Shown: positions 1 to 5,880 of the stretch, piece by piece | Numbering within the stretch: position 1 is the first letter of the stretch | Layout: the number at the start of each line of letters is the position of its first letter | From: Rhodospira sp. | GTDB taxonomy: Bacteria; Pseudomonadota; Alphaproteobacteria; Rhodospirillales; Rhodospirillaceae | DNA: 7,635 nt | Direction of reading: 5' to 3' | Assembly: GCA_028277295.1 (NCBI GenBank) | Contig: JANQGN010000247.1 | Coordinates: forward strand, 1-7,635 | The notes under the pieces: model-generated | Seen by the model: only the letters and a program-made list of their open reading frames with translations | Databases searched by the model: none | What the model was told of the DNA's origin: nothing | Translations under genes and position numbers: made by a program

Positions 1-110
1 TCGCTCGGGATGAGGTTATCTGAAGTATATTAACCTCATCCTGAGCGCCTGAAAGGTGCGAAGGATCTCCATCGAACGTGCGGACCGTTGCCCGCGTTAA
101 CCTGAGCCCG
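1..110 (+). repeat. REPIN-like palindromic repeat, copy 1 (left part cut off by window edge) plus shared flank
   Basis: This is the first of three related intergenic repeats. An inner stem pairs 3-18 with 31-46 (16 pairs, one G.T wobble at 7/42). The right-half hairpin runs ATCCT 38-42, GA 43-44, GCGCCT 45-50, loop GAA 51-53, AGGTGC 54-59, GA 60-61, AGGAT 62-66. The outer left arm present in copies 2 and 3 lies beyond the window. Positions 83-116 also match 5626-5659 at about 28 of 34 bases, so the shared unit extends past the REP core. The conserved words CCTCATCCTGAG and CGAAGGAT resemble a repeat family common between genes in alphaproteobacteria; that is recalled, not searched. The element sits upstream of the transporter operon. 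Confidence 0.85.
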
Positions 111-227
111 TTGCCCTGGCACCATTCCCAGGCGGATTGCGGCGCGCGATCGAATCCGCGACAGTGACCCGAACGCGCGTGGGGCAAACAACGCGCGATG
201 TGTTTGTTTACGCCACGGCATGACACC
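111..227 (+). promoter_or_regulatory. Leader of the transporter operon with inverted repeats
   Basis: This is non-coding leader between repeat copy 1 and the binding-protein gene. No convincing -35/-10 pair is visible. Three small inverted repeats are present: GCGGATT 132-138 with AATCCGC 153-159; CGCGCGT 174-180 with ACGCGCG 191-197; and CAAACA 185-190 with TGTTTG 201-206. The last is a 22-bp site with 6-bp arms in the most AT-rich part of the leader. It could be an operator, for example for the MarR protein encoded downstream, but it shares no obvious sequence with the palindromes in front of marR. The functional role is inference. Confidence 0.35.
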
Positions 228-234
228 AGGAAGG
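228..234 (+). promoter_or_regulatory. Ribosome binding site that decides the binding-protein start
   Basis: AGGAAGG lies 8 nt before the ATG at 243. The upstream in-frame ATG at 198 has no comparable purine-rich site. It would also add 15 polar residues in front of the signal peptide, so 243 is preferred. Confidence 0.7.
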
Positions 235-242
235 ATCATGGG

Positions 243-1472
243 ATGATTGGGAGCCATCGCGTCACGCGCCGCCGGTTGGGGGGGATTGCCGGCGCCATCG
301 CCTTGGGGTGGGTCACGCTCGCAGGCCTGCCCTCGGCCCAGGCGGAAGACGCCATCCGCGTCGGCGAGATCAACAGCTATACCCGGCTGCCGGCGTTCAC
401 CGAGCCCTACCGCCTGGGCTGGCGGCTGGCGCTGGAGGAAATCAACGCCACCGGCGGCGTACTGGGCCGGCCCCTGGAGGTGATCGATCGCGACGACGCC
501 GGCAAGCCTGGCGAGGCGGTGACCGCCGCCAACGAGTTGGTCACCCGGGAGGGCGTCGATCTGCTCATGGGCACGTTCTTCTCCCACGTGGGCCTCGCGG
601 TGTCCGACTTCGCCCGTCAGCGCCAGGTCCTGTTCGTCGCCGCCGAGCCCCTGACCGACGCCCTGATCTGGTCGAAGGGCAACGCCTACACGTTCCGGCT
701 GCGCCCGAGCACCGGCATGCAGGCCCGCATGCTGGCGGAGGAGGCGGCCAAGCTGGAGGCCACCCGCTGGGCCTCGATCGCGCCCAACTATGAGTACGGG
801 ACTTCGGCGGTGGCCGCGTTCCGCAAGGCCCTCGCGGCCCTGCGTCCGGACATTGAATGGGTGAACGAGCAGTGGCCGCCGCAAGGCAAGATCGACGCCG
901 GCGCCACCGCGCAAGCGCTGGTCCAGGCCGAACCAGACGCCATCTTCAACGCCACCTTCGGTCCGGACCTGGCGAAGTTCGTGCGCGAGGGCACGACCCG
1001 TGGCCTGTTCGAGGACCGCGCCGTCGTCAGCCTGCTCACCGGAGAGCCGGAGTACCTGGACCCCCTCGGCGCCGAAACCCCGGAGGGCTGGATCGTCACC
1101 GGGTACCCCTGGGACAAGGTGGACACCCCCGAGAACACGGCCTTCGTGGCGGCCTACCAGGCGCGCTTCGGGGAGCCGCCGCGCATGGGCTCGGTGGTCG
1201 GCTACGCGGCCATGAAGTCGGTGGCCGCGATCATTGAAAAAGCCGGCTCCACCGACACCGAAGCCATGATCGCCGCCGCCAAGGGGGTGATGGTGGATAC
1301 GCCCTTCGGCCGCATCTCCTATCGCGCCGCCGACCACCAGTCGACCATGGGCGCGTTCGTGGGCCGCACGGCGGTCCGCGATGGCCAGGGCACCATGGTG
1401 GACTTCGTCTATCGCGATGGGGGCTCCGTGTTGCCACCCGAGGACGAGGCGCGGGCGCTTCGTCCCGAGTAG
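243..1472 (+). CDS. ABC transporter periplasmic substrate-binding protein, LivK/HAAT type
   Basis: A 409-residue type I periplasmic binding protein (Peripla_BP_6/LivK-like) that would capture the ligand and deliver it to the permease encoded next. Residues 1-34 are a signal peptide: a basic n-region TRRRLGG (8-14), a hydrophobic core 15-29, and AQA before a likely cut after residue 34. The TRRR stretch is Tat-like, but Sec export is equally possible. The mature protein opens with IRVGEINSYT, then a helix carrying ALEEINATGGVLGRPLEV, typical of the family's first Rossmann lobe. GTFFSHVG (110-117) and AAEPLTDA (133-140) fall where family members contact the ligand. Length is normal. The gene leads the operon, 24 nt before the permease. 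Ligand is unknown: amino acid, amide, urea or aromatic acid are all possible. Confidence 0.9.
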   Translation: MIGSHRVTRRRLGGIAGAIALGWVTLAGLPSAQAEDAIRVGEINSYTRLPAFTEPYRLGWRLALEEINATGGVLGRPLEVIDRDDAGKPGEAVTAANELVTREGVDLLMGTFFSHVGLAVSDFARQRQVLFVAAEPLTDALIWSKGNAYTFRLRPSTGMQARMLAEEAAKLEATRWASIAPNYEYGTSAVAAFRKALAALRPDIEWVNEQWPPQGKIDAGATAQALVQAEPDAIFNATFGPDLAKFVREGTTRGLFEDRAVVSLLTGEPEYLDPLGAETPEGWIVTGYPWDKVDTPENTAFVAAYQARFGEPPRMGSVVGYAAMKSVAAIIEKAGSTDTEAMIAAAKGVMVDTPFGRISYRAADHQSTMGAFVGRTAVRDGQGTMVDFVYRDGGSVLPPEDEARALRPE

Positions 1473-1496
1473 CGGCGGCACACAGAGACGCAAGCA

Positions 1497-3371
1497 ATGG
1501 ATTTCCTCGTCATCCAGGCCCTCACGGGCCTGGCCAGCGCGTCGTCGCTGTTCCTGGTGGCCAGCGGCCTGTCGCTGATCTTCGGGGTCACCCGCATTGT
1601 CAACTTCGCCCATGGCTCCCTGTTCATGCTGGGGGCCTACATCGCCTGGACCCTGACGGACGCTCTGGGCTGGGCGGACCACGCCGGACCGCTTGGCTTC
1701 TGGGGCGGCGTGCTGGCATCGGCGCTGATGGTGGCCGCCTTGGGCGCGCTGATCGAGATCGTCATCCTGCGCCGTATCTATCACGCCCCGCCCCTGTTCC
1801 CGCTGTTGGCCACGTTTGGGCTGGCCCTGATGATCGAGGATCTGGTGCGCCTGATCTGGGGACCCGAGGACCTGTTGGGTCCGCGCGCCCCGGGTCTCGA
1901 CGGCGCCGTCACCATCCTCGGCCAGAAGCTGCCGAGCTACGACCTGGCCCTCATCGCCCTGGGACCGTTGGTGCTGGGCGGCTTGTGGCTGCTGCTGCAT
2001 CGCACCCACTGGGGCGTGCTGGTGCGCGCGGCGACGCAGGACCGGGCCATGGTCGGCGCCCTGGGGGTGAACCAGGCGCGCCTGTTCACCGGCGTGTTCG
2101 CCCTGGGTACCTTCCTGGCGGCGCTGGGCGGTGCGGTGCAGATCCCGCGCGAGGCCGTGCACCATGCGCTGGACATGCAGATCATCGTCGAGGCCTTCGT
2201 GATCGTCGTCATTGGCGGTCTGGGCAACGTGGCGGGAGCCTTCCTGGCGGCGGTGCTGGTGGCCGAGTTGAACGCCTTTGGCATCCTGCTGTTCCCGCGC
2301 ATCGGCCTGGTGCTGCTGTTCCTGGTGATGGCCGTTGTGTTGGTGCTGCGCCCGCATGGCCTGCTGGGCCGCCCCGAGAGCGAGCCGCGCGCGGCCGTGG
2401 CGCCGACGGTGGATCCCTGGCGCCCAACCGGGCCGACAGGGTGGGCGGTTGGCCTGGCCCTGGCCGGCGGGCTGGCCTTGCTGCCCCTGGTCGCCGACGC
2501 CTATGTTCTTTCCGTGGCGACGGAGATCCTCATTTTCGCGCTGTTCGCCGCCAGCCTGCACCTGATGATGGGCGTTGGCGGCATGGTCAGCTTCGGCCAC
2601 GCGGCATTTTTTGGCCTGGGCGCCTACGGCGCCGCCCTGGCCACCCTGGGATGGGGCGCGCCCATGGCCGTGGGCCTGGTGACGGGACCACTTCTGGCGC
2701 TGGCCGGCGCGGCAGTGGCCGGCTGGCTCTGCGTGCGCCTGTCCGGCGTATACCTGGCCATGCTGACGCTGGCCTTCGCCCAGATCGTCTGGTCGGTGGT
2801 GTTCCAGTGGCAGGACGTCACCGGTGGCGACAACGGTCTTCTGGGCATGTGGCCCGATCGCTGGGCCAGCGACCCGGCGGTGTTCTTCTGGCTGACCCTG
2901 GGACTGTGCGGCGGCGCCATCGCGCTGACCCGCCACATCGCCTTCAGCCCCATGGGCTATGCCCTGCGCGCCTGCCGCGACAGCGTCCGCCGCGCCGAGG
3001 CCATCGGCCTGGACCGGGCTCGCGCCCAGTGGGTGGGCTTTGTCCTGGCCGGCGGCCTCGCCGGGCTGGCTGGCGCCCTCTTCGCGTATCTGAAGGGCAG
3101 CGTGTTCCCCGATGTGCTGGGAATCCCGGTCTCCGTCGACGCGCTGGTGATGGTCCTGCTGGGCGGGCTGGGCAGCCTGACCGGTCCGCTTGTGGGCGCC
3201 GTTGCCTACAAGACCCTGGCCATCGTCGTCAGCAGTTGGACCGACCATTGGCCGCTGATCCTGGGCGCCCTGATCGTCGGCCTGGTGATCGCCGCCCCCG
3301 ATGGCCTGACCGGTCTCGCCCACCGCCTGGCGGCGGCCGGGCGCCACGGCCGCCGCGCGGGGCGGTCATGA
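1497..3371 (+). CDS. livHM: Fused ABC permease, LivH domain followed by LivM domain
   Basis: A 624-residue inner-membrane protein that joins the two HAAT permease subunits, which are separate proteins in E. coli. The LivH half (about 1-290) begins typically and has GLSLIFGVTRIVNFAHG (24-40) and a coupling-loop-like segment around GALGVN (187-192). A hydrophilic linker rich in Pro, Arg and Glu spans about 291-315. The LivM half (about 316-620) contains GVGGMVSFGHA (359-369), the YLAMLTLAFAQI segment, and a second coupling loop around EAIGLDRA (501-508). Both halves are otherwise a series of hydrophobic helices. One polypeptide can therefore supply both transmembrane domains and both ATPase docking sites. 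The Shine-Dalgarno site is weak (GAGACG, 1485-1490). The TGA overlaps the next gene's ATG by 4 nt. Such fusions are known in alphaproteobacteria. Confidence 0.93.
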   Translation: MDFLVIQALTGLASASSLFLVASGLSLIFGVTRIVNFAHGSLFMLGAYIAWTLTDALGWADHAGPLGFWGGVLASALMVAALGALIEIVILRRIYHAPPLFPLLATFGLALMIEDLVRLIWGPEDLLGPRAPGLDGAVTILGQKLPSYDLALIALGPLVLGGLWLLLHRTHWGVLVRAATQDRAMVGALGVNQARLFTGVFALGTFLAALGGAVQIPREAVHHALDMQIIVEAFVIVVIGGLGNVAGAFLAAVLVAELNAFGILLFPRIGLVLLFLVMAVVLVLRPHGLLGRPESEPRAAVAPTVDPWRPTGPTGWAVGLALAGGLALLPLVADAYVLSVATEILIFALFAASLHLMMGVGGMVSFGHAAFFGLGAYGAALATLGWGAPMAVGLVTGPLLALAGAAVAGWLCVRLSGVYLAMLTLAFAQIVWSVVFQWQDVTGGDNGLLGMWPDRWASDPAVFFWLTLGLCGGAIALTRHIAFSPMGYALRACRDSVRRAEAIGLDRARAQWVGFVLAGGLAGLAGALFAYLKGSVFPDVLGIPVSVDALVMVLLGGLGSLTGPLVGAVAYKTLAIVVSSWTDHWPLILGALIVGLVIAAPDGLTGLAHRLAAAGRHGRRAGRS

Positions 3372-4153
3372 CGGGGGCCGCCCTGGAGGCGCGCGGCCTC
3401 AGCAAGCGCTTCGGCGGCGTGCAGGCGGTGGACGCCGTCGATGTCGCCCTTGGCGCGGGCGAGATGCTGGCGCTCATCGGCCCCAACGGCGCCGGCAAGA
3501 GCACCTGCTTCAACCTGCTGACCGGTCAGCGCCGCCCGGATGCCGGGACCATCCGCCTGTTCGGCCGCGACATCACCGGGTTGCCGCCGCGCCGCGTCTG
3601 GCGGCTGGGAGTGGGCCGCACCTTCCAGATCACCGCCACCTTTTCGTCGATGACGGTGATCGAAAACGTCCAGGTGGCGCTGATGTCCCATCATCGTCGT
3701 CTGGGCGCCCTCTGGCGGCGTGCCGACCGCCTGTATATCGAACCGGCGCGGGACCTGCTGGCTCTGGTGGGCATGGCCGACCAGGCTGGGCGGGCTTGTG
3801 GCCTACTGGCCTATGGCGACCTCAAGAGACTCGAACTGGCCATCGCCCTGGCCAATGACCCCCGCGTGCTGCTGATGGACGAGCCCACCGCCGGCATGGC
3901 GCCCGGCGAGCGCGCCGCCCTCATGGACCTGACCGCGCGGATCGTGGCAGAGCGCGGCCTGTCCGTGCTGTTCACCGAGCATGACATGGACGTGGTGTTC
4001 GGCCACGCCGACCGTGTCCTGGTGCTCGACCGGGGCCGCCTGGTGGCCGAGGGCCCGCCGGCCACGGTGCGCGTCGACGCGCGCGTACGCGCCATCTACC
4101 TGGGCGAGGACGCCCGCCCGGTGGCGGCTCCACCACCGGAGAACCGCCCATGA
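3368..4153 (+). CDS. livG: ABC transporter ATP-binding protein LivG
   Basis: A 261-residue cytoplasmic ATPase, one of two that energise the importer. Visible motifs are Walker A GPNGAGKST (38-46), Q-loop Q87 in RTFQ, an ABC signature in the form LAYGD (147-151) followed by LKRLELAIALA, Walker B VLLMDE (167-172) with catalytic E172, and H-loop H205 in TEHDMD. The YG form of the signature is usual for LivG-type ATPases, and the helical insert around 105-125 fits that subfamily. The start is the ATG inside the ATGA overlap with the permease stop; reading further upstream in the same frame only gives an out-of-frame shadow of the permease. The end overlaps livF by 4 nt, so translation of the three genes is probably coupled. 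Confidence 0.93.
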   Translation: MTGAALEARGLSKRFGGVQAVDAVDVALGAGEMLALIGPNGAGKSTCFNLLTGQRRPDAGTIRLFGRDITGLPPRRVWRLGVGRTFQITATFSSMTVIENVQVALMSHHRRLGALWRRADRLYIEPARDLLALVGMADQAGRACGLLAYGDLKRLELAIALANDPRVLLMDEPTAGMAPGERAALMDLTARIVAERGLSVLFTEHDMDVVFGHADRVLVLDRGRLVAEGPPATVRVDARVRAIYLGEDARPVAAPPPENRP

Positions 4154-4854
4154 GCCTTGAGATCCGCGCGCTGAGCGCCTGGCACGGACGCGCCCGTATC
4201 CTCCACGACCTGACGGTCTCCGTGGCGGCTGGCGAGGCCGTGGCCTTGCTGGGCCGCAATGGCGCCGGCAAGACCACCACGCTTAGCGCGATCATGGGGT
4301 TGATTCCCCACGTCCGCGGCACCGCGCTGTTCAACGGCGTCCCGATCCTGGGCCTGCCCCCGCACCGCGTCGCCCGCCTGGGGTTGGGCTACGTTCCCGA
4401 GGACCGGCGCGTCTTCTCAGACCTGACGGTCGACGAGAACCTCGCCGTCGGCCGCCAGCCGCCCCGGCCGGGCGTGCCCGCGTGGACACCGGAGCGCCTG
4501 TTGACGCTATTCCCCAACCTGGCGGCCCTTCGCCGGCGGCGCGGCGGACAGATGTCCGGCGGCGAACAACAGATGCTGACGATTGCCCGAACCCTCATGG
4601 GCAATCCGTCGCTTGTGCTGCTGGATGAACCCTCCGAGGGCCTGGCCCCGCGCATCGTCGACCAGATGATTCAGGCTCTCCGCGCCATGAAGGCCGATGG
4701 AGTCGGCCTGCTGCTGTCGGAACAAAACCTGATCGTCGCCCGCCACCTGTGCGACCGCGCCCTGGTGATCGAGAAGGGCCACCTGGTTCACCATGGCCCC
4801 CTGGCGGACCTGGACAGCAACCCGGCCATCCGCGACGCCACCCTGGCGCCGTGA
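4150..4854 (+). CDS. livF: ABC transporter ATP-binding protein LivF
   Basis: A 234-residue cytoplasmic ATPase that would pair with LivG. It shows Walker A GRNGAGKTT (35-43), signature SGGEQ (136-140), and Walker B LVLLDE (155-160) with E160. The H-loop position is Gln in SEQN (Q192), which is normal for LivF. The Q-loop region reads YVPEDRRVF, with Glu at 84 instead of Gln, a variant also seen in many LivF proteins. Its start ATG overlaps the livG stop by 4 nt, with a good Shine-Dalgarno GGAGAA at 4138-4143, 6 nt upstream. It is the last gene of the transporter operon. Directly after it, CGGTT 4864-4868 and AACCG 4877-4881 followed by TTT form only a feeble terminator-like hairpin. Confidence 0.93.
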   Translation: MSLEIRALSAWHGRARILHDLTVSVAAGEAVALLGRNGAGKTTTLSAIMGLIPHVRGTALFNGVPILGLPPHRVARLGLGYVPEDRRVFSDLTVDENLAVGRQPPRPGVPAWTPERLLTLFPNLAALRRRRGGQMSGGEQQMLTIARTLMGNPSLVLLDEPSEGLAPRIVDQMIQALRAMKADGVGLLLSEQNLIVARHLCDRALVIEKGHLVHHGPLADLDSNPAIRDATLAP

Positions 4855-5040
4855 CTCTGTATCCGGTTTGGCGCACAACCGTTTCACGGGAATATATTCC
4901 CTAGATTCGGCTATATAGTGTATCTTTCCCGGTGTCGGACACGCGGCGGAAAGGGCGTCTTGCCGGCCCGGCGCGGATTGGACCCCGGACTACCCACCGG
5001 ACCCCGCCGCCAAGCCCCGCGCGGATGGAAACCCCCATCA
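4855..5040 (+). promoter_or_regulatory. AT-rich promoter/operator region and leader of the marR gene
   Basis: A short AT-rich island (about 4882-4930) stands out in otherwise GC-rich DNA and is the most promoter-like stretch in the window. It contains a perfect 14-bp palindrome GGGAATATATTCCC (4888-4901), an 8-bp palindrome CTATATAG (4911-4918), and an odd-length one, GTGTC 4932-4936 with GACAC 4938-4942 around a central G. Their centres are about 20 and 22 bp apart, roughly two helical turns. MarR proteins commonly bind short palindromes in their own promoters, so autoregulation here is a reasonable inference. I cannot fix a -35/-10 pair. Positions 4943-5040 look like a GC-rich 5' leader with no gene. 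Confidence 0.5.
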
Positions 5041-5457
5041 ATGACCTTTCCTTATGTCATCGACGGTCAAGTTGGATTCCTGCTGCGGCGCGCCCATCAG
5101 CGCCATGTCAGCTTGTTCACGACCTGTATCAAGGATGGTCTGACACCCACGCAGTTCGCGGCGCTGGCCAAGCTCAGCGAAATCGGCTGTGCGTCACAGA
5201 ACAGCCTGGGTCGACAAACGGCCATGGACGTGGCGACCATCAAGGGCGTCGTCCACCGCCTGCGTCGGCGAGGACTGATCGACAAGCACGGAATCCCTGG
5301 CGACCGGCGCAAGGTGGAGATCGCCTTGACGCCTCTCGGGGTCCAGGTACTCGATCAGTGTACCGTGGGCGCCCTGGAGGCCAATCGCCTGACCCTGGAA
5401 CCGCTTGACACACATGGCCAGGAGGTCTTGCTGCGGCTCCTGGCGGCGATCGGGTGA
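5041..5457 (+). CDS. MarR-family winged-helix transcriptional regulator
   Basis: A 138-residue cytoplasmic DNA-binding protein, a normal MarR length. An N-terminal dimerisation helix (about 6-31) is followed by the helix beginning LTPTQFAALAKL (34-45). The LGRQTAMDVATIKGVVHRLRRRGLI segment (56-80) holds the helix-turn-helix with its recognition helix near 63-77. The wing follows (81-97), with GDRRKVEIALTPLG in place of the usual DPxDRR. The start at 5041 is chosen because it gives the standard MarR N-terminus. The open frame extends upstream to 4918, but that stretch is Arg/Pro/Gly-rich and family-unlike, and it would begin inside the promoter-like island. A plausible ribosome site GGATGGA (5023-5029) precedes it. 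TPTQFAALAKL and TAMDVATIKGVV resemble repressors of aromatic or nicotinate catabolism (NicR-like, from memory). It may control the adjacent transporter operon, itself, or genes elsewhere. Confidence 0.88.
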   Translation: MTFPYVIDGQVGFLLRRAHQRHVSLFTTCIKDGLTPTQFAALAKLSEIGCASQNSLGRQTAMDVATIKGVVHRLRRRGLIDKHGIPGDRRKVEIALTPLGVQVLDQCTVGALEANRLTLEPLDTHGQEVLLRLLAAIG

Positions 5458-5478
5458 TCACCCGGCTTACCAGAGCAG

Positions 5479-5653
5479 CGGGCTCAGGGTAACACAGTCT
5501 ACTGCGTGGCGATGGAGGTCCTTCGCGTCATATGGACGCTCAGGATGAGGACTTTCAAATAGGAGAGCCTCATCCTGAGCACCTAAAAGGTGCGAAGGAT
5601 CTCCATCGGAACACCGGAACACGGTGACCGTGGCCCGCGTGGCCCTGAGCCCG
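5479..5653 (+). repeat. REPIN-like palindromic repeat, copy 2, complete, with extended inverted flanks
   Basis: The core (5511-5607, 97 bp) is a double palindrome. Outer arms 5511-5526 and 5592-5607 pair over 16 bp with one G.T wobble. Inner arms 5538-5550 and 5568-5580 pair perfectly over 13 bp. Each half can alternatively fold alone: the right half is 5572-5600 with a perfect 6-bp stem closed by AAA, and the left half is 5518-5546 with GCGTC 5525-5529 pairing GACGC 5535-5539. The two halves are inverted versions of one unit, as in REP doublets. Beyond the core, CGGGCTCAGGG (5479-5489) and CCCTGAGCCCG (5643-5653) are perfect 11-bp inverted arms, giving a 175-bp symmetric element. An 8-bp tandem duplication CGGAACAC lies at 5607-5622. 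It separates marR from rmuC. Confidence 0.88.
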
Positions 5654-5692
5654 TCACCCCGACCAGACCGCGCGCCCTAGGGCCTGTTGCGC

Positions 5693-5820
5693 TATTTCTG
5701 AATCGCCCAGCATGCCCTAGCTATGTGTTTTTCAAGCAAATCGTCCCCAAAAGATCTTCCAGGGCGATCTGTGCCAGATCGCTCGGGATTTGCTCTAGGT
5801 GACAGGCGATTCAATATCTT
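5693..5820. repeat. Imperfect long palindrome, MITE-like or structured RNA
   Basis: This gene-free stretch upstream of rmuC shows nested inverted repeats: TGAATCGCC 5699-5707 with GGCGATTCA 5805-5813; CCTAG 5716-5720 with CTAGG 5795-5799; AGCAAATC 5735-5742 with GATTTGCT 5787-5794; and a perfect apical hairpin GCGATCTG 5764-5771, loop TGC, CAGATCGC 5775-5782. It is more AT-rich than its surroundings and unrelated to the REPIN family. The overall symmetry with degenerate terminal arms fits a small non-autonomous transposable element or remnant. A structured leader or small RNA is possible. No transposase fragment is seen. The leftmost part (about 5676-5698, CCCTAGGGCCTGTTGCGC) may belong to it but has no clear partner on the right. 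Confidence 0.55.
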
Positions 5821-5880
5821 GTAGGCTTTTCCTCATGTCCCTCGTGATCTGGCGATACGAGAGGACCGAGGACAGGATGC

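Noticed and set aside
117..140. Possible sigma-54 promoter (TGGCAC ... TTGC)
   Set aside because: The two elements are 14 bp apart instead of about 5, so the -24/-12 geometry fails.
36..3347. A 1103-codon open frame on the minus strand opposite the binding protein and permease
   Set aside because: It mirrors the coding strand's GC-rich third positions, gives a Gln/Gly/His/Arg-rich low-complexity product with no recognisable domain, and lies antisense to two clear genes. The same applies to the minus-strand frame at 5833-7371 opposite rmuC.
1985..3367. Upstream in-frame extension of livG (open back to 1985)
   Set aside because: This stretch is an out-of-frame reading of the permease gene. 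The ATPase family's N-terminus begins at the ATG at 3368.
4918..5040. 41-residue N-terminal extension of the MarR protein
   Set aside because: Arg/Pro/Gly-rich, unlike the family, and starting inside the AT-rich promoter-like island. The ATG at 5041 gives a standard MarR.
5451..5464. Perfect palindrome CGGGTGATCACCCG at the marR stop codon, as a terminator
   Set aside because: Only a 5-bp stem around a GATC loop, with no following T-run. Too weak to call.
5590..5802. 70-codon plus-strand open frame between marR and rmuC
   Set aside because: It starts inside the repeat and runs through the imperfect palindrome, with no ribosome site and no family resemblance.
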